Of a stretch of DNA of 64,000 bases, positions 18,201 to 27,150 are shown piece by piece. The DNA is from Sphingomonas lacunae (GTDB lineage Bacteria; Pseudomonadota; Alphaproteobacteria; Sphingomonadales; Sphingomonadaceae): positions 1,364,001-1,428,000 of the forward strand of contig NZ_CP053015.1 in assembly GCF_012979535.1 (NCBI RefSeq). Reading direction: 5' to 3'. Both the position numbers and the translations under genes were made by a program. The notes beneath the pieces are model-generated. The model searched no databases and was not told the DNA's origin. It saw only the letters and a list, made by a program, of their open reading frames with translations. Position 1 is the first letter of the stretch, and every line of letters starts with the position of its first letter.

Positions 18201-18438
18201 TCCGACCGACGTCGATGCCTTCCCCGACACCAAGTTCCCTGCTGTCTGGTATCACGATCTGCGTATCGACTACGAAATTGACCGTGAAGGTGGCAATTCA
18301 TACCTGCTCTACGCTGGCGTCGACAACGTCCTCGACCGCGGCGTGCCGGCGGGTGCCACCACCGCTACCGGTTCGGGTAGCGCGATCTACTCGTTCCGCG
18401 GCCGAACCTTCTTCGCGGGCATTCGCGCCCGCTTCTGA
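15202..18438 (+). CDS. TonB-dependent receptor (second of the paralogous pair)
   Basis: This 1078-residue receptor starts at a GTG. Its signal peptide matches that of the first receptor at 20 of 30 positions, including F-K-x-G-x-A-P-L-V-L-G. It has a TonB box (N-D-I-V-V-T-G-S-R-I-R-R-P-N-L), a plug with D-L-R-G-L-G-T-Q-R-T-L-V-L-V-N-G-R-R, and an aromatic C-terminus (F-F-A-G-I-R-A-R-F). It belongs to the large outer-membrane receptor group common in sphingomonads. The ligand is unknown. It is flanked by the shared palindrome and a strong terminator. Confidence 0.95.
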   Translation: MKISRISRFKTGVAPLVLGVALLATPTMAQEAPADEEEAPAASASAGNNDIVVTGSRIRRPNLESTVPITSISGESFIQQGQTNIGDTLNDLPQLRSTFAQQNPGLGIGIAGLNLLDLRGLGTQRTLVLVNGRRHVAADILANAVSPDINTIPNDLIERVDIVTGGNSAIYGSDAIAGVVNFVLRRSYEGLQLRASGGITEQGFGGNYYASAMWGKNFADGRGNITLHGEYAHSERVFASDVDAFRSNDNFGVVDTDGGAGIVFGGDGVPDRRFFRNLSSTTIHFAGLIPINQRNIPGAGACGNATTPNNGAPNNLGAAFNCTYIFTPEGRLIQQTGTRFGTGINSGIYDSNGQTGREGKTVSVLPFTERYNFNLLTRYEFSPAAEVFLEAKWNRVNALGNNAGPSFVQGTGGTVDFRERPRLDNPFLNPADRTTLANLLLASGCRSDLLVTCPAGGNLTATDITNINNGSYRFVLARNLLDVGLRDERFQRDTWRVVGGIRGTFNTDWSYEVSANYGQFREDVTTNGFIDRQRFALAMDAGRNPNTGQIQCRSQFDPASAVQLVGFAGSAATNAARLAQDIAACVPYNPFGTQDNSASVAYFARTFTANSGLSQFVGSAFVSGDTSGFFNLPGGPVSFAVGAEYRRETAFYRQDPFVTGGFTNGVSIPAFEPRAFDVKEAYGELRVPILSDVPFFHELTLSGAARLAKYQGNVGTVWSYNGGVDWAPAADIRFRANYSRAVRAPNVSETGFPLVPNFSNGFVDPCNPDRIGTGLRQQNCLADIGAANLAGFTNITQSLPIVSGSNPNLISEVSDSYTIGVVFQPSFIPNFNLSVDFYDITVNNVIASIAPNTLVNLCYDTPRPNIFCGQFERWAGPGTGPLGEQPGRLLGNSLINAPVNFAKRVRRGIDVNFNYRRDLGFVEFSTDLVYTHSLINSNYQDPTRPNFETRLLGQLGDPKDEFRWDFNFSRGPVTLGYRARYIGPMFFNGYNTLFPLNGLDPTDVDAFPDTKFPAVWYHDLRIDYEIDREGGNSYLLYAGVDNVLDRGVPAGATTATGSGSAIYSFRGRTFFAGIRARF

Positions 18439-18463
18439 CGGGTTTTGCGCGGACAAGAACAGG

Positions 18464-18496
18464 AAGGGGCCGGAACGAAAGTTCCGGCCCCTTTTG
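18464..18496 (+). terminator. intrinsic terminator after second TonB receptor
   Basis: A perfect stem AAGGGGCCGGAAC / GTTCCGGCCCCTT with a GAAA tetraloop is followed by TT. It lies between the receptor and the convergent clpB gene, and the flanking A and T bases could let it serve both directions. Confidence 0.9.
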
Positions 18497-18519
18497 CCTG
18501 TCGGTCATGCCGAACGGCT

Positions 18520-21099
18520 TCAGTCTACCACCATCATCAACGCACCATCGCCCTCATCGACCTTGATCGTAGCACCGTCGGGCACCTCGCCTTTCAGGAT
18601 CAGGTCGGCAAGCGGGTCCTGCAGATGACGTTGCACTGCACGTTTCAGTGGCCGCGCGCCATAGACCGGGTCATAACCGACCCGCCCCAGCCAGGCCCGG
18701 GCGCCATCGCTCAGTTCCAGCCTGATCTTGCGATCGGCGAGCAGCTTTTGCACCCGCTCGACCTGGATATCGACGATGCCGCCCATATGCGCCTGCGCCA
18801 GCCGGTGGAACAGGATGATCTCGTCGAGCCGGTTGAGGAATTCGGGGCGGAAATGCCCCCGCACCACATCCATCACCTGCTGCTCGACCTTGTCGACATC
18901 CTCATCTTCGCCAAGGCCGGCGATGAACTGGCTGCCGAGGTTGGAGGTGAGCACGATGATCGTGTTGGTGAAATCGACAGTGCGGCCTTGACCATCCGTC
19001 AGCCGCCCGTCGTCGAGCACCTGCAACAGGATGTTGAACACATCGCCATGCGCCTTCTCGACCTCGTCGAACAGCACGACCTGATAGGGGCGCCGCCGTA
19101 CTGCCTCGGTCAGCACGCCACCTTCCTCATAGCCGACATAGCCGGGAGGGGCGCCGATCAGCCGGGCGACGCTGTGCTTTTCCATGAACTCCGACATGTC
19201 GATACGGACCATCGCCGTGTCGTCATCGAACAGGAATCCGGCCAACGCCTTTGTCAGCTCGGTCTTGCCGACACCGGTCGGGCCGAGGAACAGGAAACTG
19301 CCGAGCGGCCGGTTCGGGTCCTGCAATCCGGCGCGTGAGCGGCGTACCGCCTTGGCAACCGCATCGACCGCATCCTTCTGACCGATCACCCGGCCACCGA
19401 TGATCTCTTCCATGCGCAGCAGTTTCTCGCGCTCGCCGGTCAACATCCGCTCCATCGGGATGCCGGTCCATTTGGCGACCACGGCGGCAATGTCATCGCC
19501 GGTCACTTCCTCGCGCAGCATCGCGCCTGCGGCTGCGCCTGCGGCCTCGGCCAGTTGCTTTTCGAGCTGGGGAATGCTGCCATATTGCAGCTCGCCGGCG
19601 CGGGCCAGGTCGCCGCTGCGTTGCGCCTGTTCAAGCGCCACCCGGGCGGCATCCAGTTCGGCCTTCAACGAGGCCTCGCCGGCAATCTTGTCCTTCTCGG
19701 CCTGCCAGCGCGTGGTCAGCTCGGCCGATTGCTGCTCCAGATTGGCGAGGTCGGCGCGCAAGGCGTCGAGCCGGTCCTTTGACGGCTGGTCGCTTTCCTT
19801 GGCCAGCGCCATTTCCTCGATCTTCAGCTGGATGATCCGCCGGTCGAGGACCTCAATTTCCTCGGGTTTGGATTCCACTTCCATGCGGATGCGGCTGGCC
19901 GCCTCGTCCATCAGGTCGATGGCCTTGTCGGGCAGGAAACGGTCGGAGATGTACCGGTTGCTCAGCGTCGCCGCCGCGACAATCGCCCCATCGGTGATGC
20001 GCACGCCATGGTGCAGCTCATATTTCTCCTTGAGGCCGCGCAGGATGCTGATCGTGTCCTCGACCGTCGGCTCGCCGACGAATACCGGCTGGAACCGCCG
20101 CTGCAACGCCGCGTCCTTCTCGACATATTTGCGATATTCGTCGAGCGTCGTCGCGCCAATGCAGTGCAGTTCACCACGGGCGAGCGCGGGCTTCAACAGG
20201 TTGCCGGCGTCCATCGCGCCTTCCCCCTTGCCCGCACCGATCAGCGTGTGCATTTCGTCGATGAACAGGACAACGTCGCCCTCGGCCGCCTTGACCTCGT
20301 CAAGCACGCCCTTGAGCCGTTCCTCGAACTCACCGCGATATTTTGCCCCGGCAATCAGCGCGCCCATGTCGAGCGCCATCAGGCGGCGGCCCTTCAACGT
20401 GTCGGGCACGTCGCCATTGGCGATGCGCAGCGCCAGTCCCTCGGCAATCGCCGTCTTGCCAACGCCGGGGTCGCCGATCAGCACCGGGTTGTTCTTGGTT
20501 CGCCGGGCGAGGATCTGCACGGTGCGGCGGATTTCCTCGTCGCGACCAATGACGGGATCGAGTTTGCCGCTCTCCGCCGCCTCGGTCAGGTCACGGGCAT
20601 ATTTCTTGAGCGCGTCATAGCGGTCCTCGGCGCCCGCCGTATCGGCGGTGCGGCCCTTGCGCAGATCGTTGATCGCGGCGTTGAGTGCTTGGGCGGTCAA
20701 GCCTGCTTCGGTCAGGATTTTGGCAACCGCCGTCCCCGACGCCATCAGCATGGCCAGCAGCAACCGCTCGACGGAGACAAAGCTGTCGCCCGCCTTTTCC
20801 GCGACCTGCTCAGCCTGATCGAGCAGGCGCACCAGATCATTGTCGACGCCGGGGCTTGCCTGTGCGCCACTGCCGCTTACCGCCGGCACCTTGGCCAGGG
20901 CGGCATCGACGCCCGCGAGCGCCATCCTGGCATTGCCGCCAGCCTTGGTGATCAGGCCTGCGGCCATGCCCTGCTCATCGTCAAGCAGTGCCTTGAGCAA
21001 ATGCTCCGGGCTGATCCGCTGGTGGTTCATGCGGATGGCAATGGTCTGGGCGGCCTGCAGAAAGCCCTTCGCGCGGTCGGTCAGTTTCTCGAGGTTCAT
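18520..21099 (-). CDS. clpB: ATP-dependent chaperone ClpB
   Basis: This 859-residue disaggregase reactivates aggregated proteins together with DnaK. It begins [18 protein letters not shown] with the Clp N-domain repeats. AAA domain 1 has Walker A G-D-P-G-V-G-K-T and Walker [11 protein letters not shown] coiled-coil M-domain lies at about residues 400-530, and AAA domain 2 has [12 protein letters not shown] and [11 protein letters not shown]. The length is normal. A sigma-32-like promoter is suggested upstream. Confidence 0.98.
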   Translation of the reverse strand: MNLEKLTDRAKGFLQAAQTIAIRMNHQRISPEHLLKALLDDEQGMAAGLITKAGGNARMALAGVDAALAKVPAVSGSGAQASPGVDNDLVRLLDQAEQVAEKAGDSFVSVERLLLAMLMASGTAVAKILTEAGLTAQALNAAINDLRKGRTADTAGAEDRYDALKKYARDLTEAAESGKLDPVIGRDEEIRRTVQILARRTKNNPVLIGDPGVGKTAIAEGLALRIANGDVPDTLKGRRLMALDMGALIAGAKYRGEFEERLKGVLDEVKAAEGDVVLFIDEMHTLIGAGKGEGAMDAGNLLKPALARGELHCIGATTLDEYRKYVEKDAALQRRFQPVFVGEPTVEDTISILRGLKEKYELHHGVRITDGAIVAAATLSNRYISDRFLPDKAIDLMDEAASRIRMEVESKPEEIEVLDRRIIQLKIEEMALAKESDQPSKDRLDALRADLANLEQQSAELTTRWQAEKDKIAGEASLKAELDAARVALEQAQRSGDLARAGELQYGSIPQLEKQLAEAAGAAAGAMLREEVTGDDIAAVVAKWTGIPMERMLTGEREKLLRMEEIIGGRVIGQKDAVDAVAKAVRRSRAGLQDPNRPLGSFLFLGPTGVGKTELTKALAGFLFDDDTAMVRIDMSEFMEKHSVARLIGAPPGYVGYEEGGVLTEAVRRRPYQVVLFDEVEKAHGDVFNILLQVLDDGRLTDGQGRTVDFTNTIIVLTSNLGSQFIAGLGEDEDVDKVEQQVMDVVRGHFRPEFLNRLDEIILFHRLAQAHMGGIVDIQVERVQKLLADRKIRLELSDGARAWLGRVGYDPVYGARPLKRAVQRHLQDPLADLILKGEVPDGATIKVDEGDGALMMVVD

Positions 21100-21160
21100 G
21101 TGTCAGTCCTGTCTTCCTGTCCCCTGCGCCTGCTCATCGAATGTAGGCGCGACTTGCGGC

Positions 21161-21190
21161 CTAGGTAGTGTTGCATTTGTGCAACACAAG
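21161..21190 (-). promoter_or_regulatory. possible heat-shock promoter of clpB overlapping a 20-bp palindrome
   Basis: On the minus strand CTTG (21190-21187) is followed after 18 bases by CTACCTAG (21168-21161), a loose match to alphaproteobacterial sigma-32 promoters. The spacer is almost entirely a perfect palindrome GTGTTGCA-N4-TGCAACAC (21168-21187). The palindrome may bind a repressor or activator. It also lies about 180 bases before the divergent TonB receptor, so it could control either gene. Confidence 0.45.
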
Positions 21191-21368
21191 GGGGTGCAGG
21201 GCAGTGGCGCGCATCAAAGTCTTCAAAACGTAATCGCCAGGCCACCGAACTGTCGCGGCTTTGGCAGGCTGGCTGTCACATACGGATCCTAGTGCGCTCG
21301 CAACCGGGCGGACGCCAACAGGTCGCTCCCGGTCGATTCACTCCAGAACCTGACAGGGGGTCTCCCAC

Positions 21369-23639
21369 ATGAAATTGTCGTTCGCATCCTTGCTGCTGAC
21401 CAGCTGCGCAGCTTTCTCTGTCCCCGCCTATTCCCAGGCCGTTGCCATACCGGCGGACGAAATGGCTGAAGCCGTCACTGATGACATTGTCGTTTTTGGT
21501 CGCGGCGAAACCCGGCAAGTTCAGGAAATCAGCGCGCAGGACGTCACCATCCTCGCGCCGGGCACCAGCCCGCTTAAGGCGATTGAGATGTTGCCGGGGG
21601 TCAATTTTCAGTCGGCCGATGCGTTCGGCACCTATGAATGGTCGCAGCGCATTTCGATCCGCAGCTTCAACCAGAATCAGCTCGGCTTCAATTTTGATGG
21701 CGTGCCGCTTGGTGACGGCAGCTACGGCAATCACAATGGCCTGCACATTTCCCGCGCGATCATCGCCGACAATGTCGGATCGGTCCGCGTGTCACAGGGT
21801 GCAGGTTCGCTCGGAACGCAGGCGACCAATAACCTCGGCGGCACGATTGAAACCTTTTCGTCGGACCCGCTGGGGGAAAGCGCCCTGCAAACCAATCTGA
21901 CCTATGGCAGCAACGAAACACTCAGAGGCTTTGTCCGGGCCGATTTCGGCAGTGACAATGGCGCATCGGGCTATGTCTCTGGTCTGTTGGGCAACAGCGA
22001 CAAATGGAAGGGTTTCGGCGAGCAGAACCAGCGCCAGGTCAACGCAAAACTGGTCGTGCCAGTTGACAACGTCAATCTTGATGCATGGTACAGCTTCTCC
22101 TTCCGCGCGGAGCAGGATTATCAGGATCTCTCGCTCGAACAGATTGGCCGTCTGGGCTATGACTGGGACAATTTCGGCGTCAATCAATATGATCTTGCAC
22201 TGCGCGTTGCAGATATCGCCAACAACCGTGGTGACACTGGCGCACCGGTCAGTAACGCTGCTGCCGGTACGGTCTATCCCGGTGCCATCATCAGCGTCGA
22301 TGACGCCTATCTGGATGCCGCCGGTATTCGCCGGGACCATCTCGCCTATGTCGGCGCCCATGGCGACATCGGTTCCAATGGTTCTTTCCTGCTCCGTGGC
22401 TATTATCACAACAACAAGGGGCAGGGCCTGTGGGGAACACCCTATGTGCCCAGTCCGTCGGGCGTGCCTTACTCCATCCGCACGACCGAATATGACATGG
22501 ATCGCACCGGAATTTTCGGTACATTGACCCTGCCCTTGGCCATGACCGAACTCACCGTGGGCGCATGGTATGAGAACAATGATTTTCGTCAGGCTCGCCG
22601 CTTCTACGGCCTGACCAGCCGCACGGACATTGGACGGAGCTTTCAGGAGTTCCAGGAAAATCCCTTCTTCACCCAGTGGGAATATGAGTTCAACACCGAG
22701 ACCCTCCAATATCATGTCGAAGACAAGATTGATCTCGGTGCATTGACGATCAACCTCGGCTGGAAGGGTTTCAGCGTCACCAACACCGCGACGCCTGTTG
22801 TTGCCGGCAATCTCGCGTCGGGCACGGTGAAGGTCGAAGACTGGTTCCAGCCGCATGTGGGCTTTGCCTTGGAACTGGGTGCCAATGCTGAACTCTTCGG
22901 CGGCTTTACCCAAGTCACCCGCGCTTTCGCTTCGGCGAGCACAACCGGACCCTTCGCGACGACTCAGGCCGGTTTCAATGCCATCCGCACGACATTGAAA
23001 CCCGAGGAATCGGATACCTATGAAGCCGGCATCCGCTACAATAGCGGTGCGTTCAACGGTGTGCTGGCGGCCTATTATGTCGACTTTCGCAACCGTCTCC
23101 TCGGCTTTGCCAGCGGAGCCGGCATCGTCGGCAACCCCGCTGTTCTCCAGAATGTGGGTTCGGTGCGTGCTGTCGGATTTGAAGCGGCTGGTGAAGTACG
23201 CCTTGGGGGTGGTTTCCGCCTTTATGCCTCTTATGCCTACAATGACGCGACCTATCGCAACGATGTCCGGAACGCTGCGGGCGTCCTGATTGCCGCGACC
23301 AATGGCAAGCGGGTTGTTGACTCGCCCGAACATATGCTCCGTGCAGAGCTTAGCTATGACTCGGATCTGCTGTTTGGCCGGATCGGTGCCAACCATATGT
23401 CGGAACGCTTTTTCAACTATGAAAACGACCGGTCGGTTGGCGCCCGTACGATCGTCGATGCAACGTTGGGCGTTCACCTCAGCGACCGGATCGAGTTCCA
23501 GTTGAACGTCACCAACCTGTTCGACGAAGAATATGTGGGGACCGTCGGGTCGAACGGCTTTGGTTCGCGCGGCGACAATCAAACCCTGCTCGCTGGCGCC
23601 CCGCGCCAGATCTTCGGCACGATCAAGGTCGGCTTCTGA
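21369..23639 (+). CDS. TonB-dependent receptor paired with PhoD-like phosphatase
   Basis: This 756-residue receptor starts at ATG 21369 with AGGGGG upstream. The signal peptide is followed by a TonB box-like D-D-I-V-V-F-G. The plug (I-S-I-R-S-F-N-Q-N-Q-L-G-F-N-F-D-G-V-P-L-G) and the barrel, ending I-K-V-G-F, are intact. It is a different subtype from the two larger receptors and lacks their signal-peptide motif. Its stop is two bases before the PhoD-like gene, so the pair is almost certainly cotranscribed. This points to uptake of a phosphorylated compound or its product, by context only. Confidence 0.94.
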   Translation: MKLSFASLLLTSCAAFSVPAYSQAVAIPADEMAEAVTDDIVVFGRGETRQVQEISAQDVTILAPGTSPLKAIEMLPGVNFQSADAFGTYEWSQRISIRSFNQNQLGFNFDGVPLGDGSYGNHNGLHISRAIIADNVGSVRVSQGAGSLGTQATNNLGGTIETFSSDPLGESALQTNLTYGSNETLRGFVRADFGSDNGASGYVSGLLGNSDKWKGFGEQNQRQVNAKLVVPVDNVNLDAWYSFSFRAEQDYQDLSLEQIGRLGYDWDNFGVNQYDLALRVADIANNRGDTGAPVSNAAAGTVYPGAIISVDDAYLDAAGIRRDHLAYVGAHGDIGSNGSFLLRGYYHNNKGQGLWGTPYVPSPSGVPYSIRTTEYDMDRTGIFGTLTLPLAMTELTVGAWYENNDFRQARRFYGLTSRTDIGRSFQEFQENPFFTQWEYEFNTETLQYHVEDKIDLGALTINLGWKGFSVTNTATPVVAGNLASGTVKVEDWFQPHVGFALELGANAELFGGFTQVTRAFASASTTGPFATTQAGFNAIRTTLKPEESDTYEAGIRYNSGAFNGVLAAYYVDFRNRLLGFASGAGIVGNPAVLQNVGSVRAVGFEAAGEVRLGGGFRLYASYAYNDATYRNDVRNAAGVLIAATNGKRVVDSPEHMLRAELSYDSDLLFGRIGANHMSERFFNYENDRSVGARTIVDATLGVHLSDRIEFQLNVTNLFDEEYVGTVGSNGFGSRGDNQTLLAGAPRQIFGTIKVGF

Positions 23640-23641
23640 TC

Positions 23642-24730
23642 ATGCGGCGTGATGTTTCGCGCCGCGCTGTCATCGCAGGGGCGGCAGCCAGTGCCGCCCT
23701 TGCCACTACCCCCTTGGCAGCGGCGCTGCCGGGGGGGCGCGCGCTTGCGGGCGAAGGGCGGGCACTGACCCGCATCGCTTTTGGTTCCTGTGCCCGTCAG
23801 GATAAGGATCAGCCCATTTGGGACGTGGTCAATGCCTGGCATCCTGACCTGTTCATCTTTCTTGGTGACAATATCTACGGCGATACCGAGGATATGGCTG
23901 TCATGCGGGCCAAATATGACATGCTCGCCGCCAAGCCCGGCTTTCGCACTTTGCGCCGCCAGAGCATGGTGATCGCGACGTGGGACGACCATGATTATGG
24001 CGTCAATGACGGTGGCAGCGAATATCCCAAAAAGGTGGAAAGCGCCGCGCTGTTCCTCGATTTTTGGGGTGTGCCGGCCGGGCATGAACGCCGCAGCCAT
24101 CCCGGCATCTATGGCAGCTACATGTTCGGACCAGAGGGGCGCCGGGTTCAGGTCATCCTGCCTGACAACCGCACCTTCCGAACGCCTTTGCTCGGCTATA
24201 GTGTCGAACCTGAGGACAAGGGCGGCTATGTCGTCAACCCAGATCCGCACGCGACGATGCTCGGTCAGGCGCAGTGGGACTGGCTTGAAACCGAACTGCG
24301 CCGGCCTGCTGATCTGCGCATTCTTGCCTCGTCGACCCAGGTCCTTCCTGACGCACCGGGTTATGAGGCGTGGATCAACTATCAGGCGGATCACCAGCGG
24401 CTGCTGGACCTGATCGATTTTGCTGCGGTCGACAATCTGGTCATCATTTCGGGTGACACCCATTATGCCGAACTGTCGCGGCTAGAGGAGCGTATGCCAT
24501 ATCCGCTCTTTGAACTGACCTCGTCCGGCCTGACCGAAGTCTGGCCGGTTTTTGGTCCCAATCGTCATCGCATGGCGCAGGCTCCATTGGCACCCAATTA
24601 CGGCCGCCTGACAATCGAATGGGACAGCATCGACCCCAAAATTATCATGGAAGTACAGATGCTTGATGGCAGCATCGCGATCCAGCATGCGGTCCCGTTC
24701 AGTGCCCTCAAGCAGGGGGCAGGTCGTTGA
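23642..24730 (+). CDS. PhoD-like metallophosphatase, Tat-exported
   Basis: This 362-residue protein has a twin-arginine signal (S-R-R-A-V-I-A-G-A-A). The PhoD-like metallophosphatase fold is indicated by A-F-G-S-C-A-R-Q-D, F-I-F-L-G-D-N-I-Y-G-D, A-T-W-D-D-H-D-Y-G-V-N-D and V-I-I-S-G-D-T-H-Y-A-E-L. These are the metal and nucleophile-bearing motifs of the family. It probably hydrolyses phosphomonoesters or phosphodiesters in the periplasm. It follows the TonB receptor stop by two bases and is likely translationally coupled to it. Confidence 0.92.
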   Translation: MRRDVSRRAVIAGAAASAALATTPLAAALPGGRALAGEGRALTRIAFGSCARQDKDQPIWDVVNAWHPDLFIFLGDNIYGDTEDMAVMRAKYDMLAAKPGFRTLRRQSMVIATWDDHDYGVNDGGSEYPKKVESAALFLDFWGVPAGHERRSHPGIYGSYMFGPEGRRVQVILPDNRTFRTPLLGYSVEPEDKGGYVVNPDPHATMLGQAQWDWLETELRRPADLRILASSTQVLPDAPGYEAWINYQADHQRLLDLIDFAAVDNLVIISGDTHYAELSRLEERMPYPLFELTSSGLTEVWPVFGPNRHRMAQAPLAPNYGRLTIEWDSIDPKIIMEVQMLDGSIAIQHAVPFSALKQGAGR

Positions 24731-24832
24731 TTCAGCGGGCTTTTGCTTGCGCCACAAGCCCCGGCGGCATAGCCTGACCCCAACAGCAAATACCCGCTCT
24801 GACTGGGTATCACTTTCGGGGGAGAAACGGCC

Positions 24833-27019
24833 ATGCGCCGCTGGTTCAAACGCGTCGGATTCAGTCTCCTCGCGCTGCTCATCATCACCGCCATCGGCCT
24901 CGCCGTGTGGGAACCACTGACCGCCCGCGCACCCGCCGCTGTCGCTTATACCCCCACCGACATTCGGATCGCTCGCGACAGCTATGGCGTGCCCCACATC
25001 TTTGGCGAGACCGACGCCGACGTCGCCTATGGCGTTGGCTACGCTCATGCCGAGGACGACTTTTCGACGCTGCAAGAGGTGCTCGCCATGACCCGCGGCC
25101 GCCTCGGCGCCATGACGGGTGAGGACGGAGCAAAAGTTGATTTCGCTGCCTATGTCATCGACGGTCGCGGTACCACCGATCGGCAATATGACAGCCTGCC
25201 CGCTGACGTGAAGTTGCTGTTCACCGCCTATGCCGCCGGTCTCAACCGCTACGCCGATAAACATCCTGAGGAAGTGCGCCTGACGGGCCTCTTCCCTGTG
25301 ACGCCGCAGGATGTGGTTGCCGGCTTTGTGATTCGCTCGCCCTTTTTCTTTGGGCTCGATGGCGTGCTTGGCAGTTTGGTGGAAGGTAAGCCGCTCCCGC
25401 GTGAAGGCGGTCCCGCCATTCCCGGTTTTCCGGCGCCCACGTCCAAAACTGCAGCGTCGACCTTTTTTGATCAAACCCTGTTCGGCAACCGGGAGCAGGC
25501 CAATGGTTCAAACGCCTATGCAGTCGCACCTTCGCGCACGACCGATGGGTCGACTTGGCTCGTGTCCAATTCGCATCAGCCCTGGCGCGGGGGTGTTGCT
25601 TGGTATGAGTTGGTCGTCCACTCCAATCAGGGTTGGGACTTTGCCGGCGCAAACTTCCCCGGTTCGCCCTATCCTTTTCTGGGCCACAACCGGAACCTTG
25701 GCTGGACCAACACCGTCAACCGGCCCGATCTGATCGATATCTACCGGCTGACTATTGATGACAGCGGCTCCCGCTATCGCTTCGACGGGCAATGGCGTGA
25801 TCTGGAAAGCAAACGCGTCTGGCTTCGCGTGAAATTCGGACCGTTCACCCTGCCTGTACCCCGCACAGTCTATCGCTCGGTCCATGGCCCGGTGATCATC
25901 AACGACGAGGGCGCCTTTGCCATCCGTTATGCCGGCATCGACCAGATTGACATGGTCACCCAATATTACCGCATCCAGAAAGCCCAGAGTTTTGATGAGT
26001 GGCGCACCGCCATGAGCGGGCAGGGCGTACCGGCGACCAATTTCATCTACGCCGACCGGGAAGGGAATATCGGCCTTTTCTACAACGCCATGATTCCGGA
26101 TCGCCCGGCCGGCCATGACTGGCGGACGGTTCTGCCCGGAGACAGTAGCCGCAACCTGTGGACCCGCACCTTGGCGTTTGACCGACTGCCGCAACTGGTC
26201 AATCCGGGGTCCGGCTACGTCATGAATGCCAACAACACACCGTTTACTGCTGCCGGGCCGGGAGACGAACTGGACCCGGCCGCATTTGACCCACGCATGG
26301 GTGTGGAGCTTGACGAAACCAACCGGTCGCTGCGTTCCATCGCGCTGTTTGAAGCCGCCGGACTGATTGACGAGGCAGGCCTCAAGCGCATCAAGTTCGA
26401 TACCGGCTATGAACGCGCGGGTTATGCCGGTGCCTTCATCAATCGCCTGCTCGCCTTGCGGACTGACGATCCGCAATTGCGGCAGGCCCAGGCCATTCTG
26501 GCGCGATGGGACTGGACACTGGATGGCCTAGGGCAGGGTGACGCACTCGCCTTGATGGTGCTCCGTCCTGCGAACCGCGCCCATTATCTGCGCAATGGCG
26601 AAGTCCCGGATGCGCTGGCCATCCTCGCTGAATCGGCATCGCACCTCCAGCGCCACTTTGGCACGCTTGATCCGCCGCTCGGCAACGTCCTCCGGTTACG
26701 TCAGGGGGAGGGCGCGACCCGCGTCGATCTCCCGCTCGACGGCGGCAATGACACCATCCGGGCCTCGACCCTGTGGGATGTTGACGATGACGGCCGGCTG
26801 TCGGTCCGTCACGGCGACAGCTTCCTGATGTTTGTCCGGTGGGATCGCGACGGGACCTTGCGCAGCGAATCCATCCAGCCGTTCGGCGCTGCCACCACCC
26901 GCGTCAATTCGCCTCACCACACTGATCAGGCCCGCTTGTTCGTCCAGCATCGCTTGAAACCGGTGCTGTTCGACCGGGCCGCCTTTCTGGCCACCGGTCC
27001 ACGCTTCTATAGACCTTGA
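24833..27019 (+). CDS. penicillin acylase family Ntn hydrolase (AHL-acylase-like)
   Basis: This 728-residue precursor has an N-terminal membrane anchor or uncleaved signal (residues 10-25). The alpha chain includes D-S-Y-G-V-P-H-I-F-G and Y-A-H-A-E-D-D-F. The likely autocleavage site is A-N-G|S-N-A-Y-A-V, giving Ser226 as the beta-chain N-terminal nucleophile, followed by L-V-S-N-S-H-Q-P-W. This pattern matches acyl-homoserine-lactone and aculeacin-type acylases better than narrow penicillin G acylases, but the substrate cannot be told from sequence. A GGGGGAG site precedes the start. Confidence 0.88.
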   Translation: MRRWFKRVGFSLLALLIITAIGLAVWEPLTARAPAAVAYTPTDIRIARDSYGVPHIFGETDADVAYGVGYAHAEDDFSTLQEVLAMTRGRLGAMTGEDGAKVDFAAYVIDGRGTTDRQYDSLPADVKLLFTAYAAGLNRYADKHPEEVRLTGLFPVTPQDVVAGFVIRSPFFFGLDGVLGSLVEGKPLPREGGPAIPGFPAPTSKTAASTFFDQTLFGNREQANGSNAYAVAPSRTTDGSTWLVSNSHQPWRGGVAWYELVVHSNQGWDFAGANFPGSPYPFLGHNRNLGWTNTVNRPDLIDIYRLTIDDSGSRYRFDGQWRDLESKRVWLRVKFGPFTLPVPRTVYRSVHGPVIINDEGAFAIRYAGIDQIDMVTQYYRIQKAQSFDEWRTAMSGQGVPATNFIYADREGNIGLFYNAMIPDRPAGHDWRTVLPGDSSRNLWTRTLAFDRLPQLVNPGSGYVMNANNTPFTAAGPGDELDPAAFDPRMGVELDETNRSLRSIALFEAAGLIDEAGLKRIKFDTGYERAGYAGAFINRLLALRTDDPQLRQAQAILARWDWTLDGLGQGDALALMVLRPANRAHYLRNGEVPDALAILAESASHLQRHFGTLDPPLGNVLRLRQGEGATRVDLPLDGGNDTIRASTLWDVDDDGRLSVRHGDSFLMFVRWDRDGTLRSESIQPFGAATTRVNSPHHTDQARLFVQHRLKPVLFDRAAFLATGPRFYRP

Positions 27020-27150
27020 GCGGCAATTTGTTGCTGTTGCAACGGGTCGCGCTTGCCAAGTGCGGCTGTGCCGTCATAAACCCTTCCTATGGCTGCGCCT
27101 TCCCCCCGGTCCGTGCGCGCCCTGACCCAGAATATAAGGGATCTGCCTCT

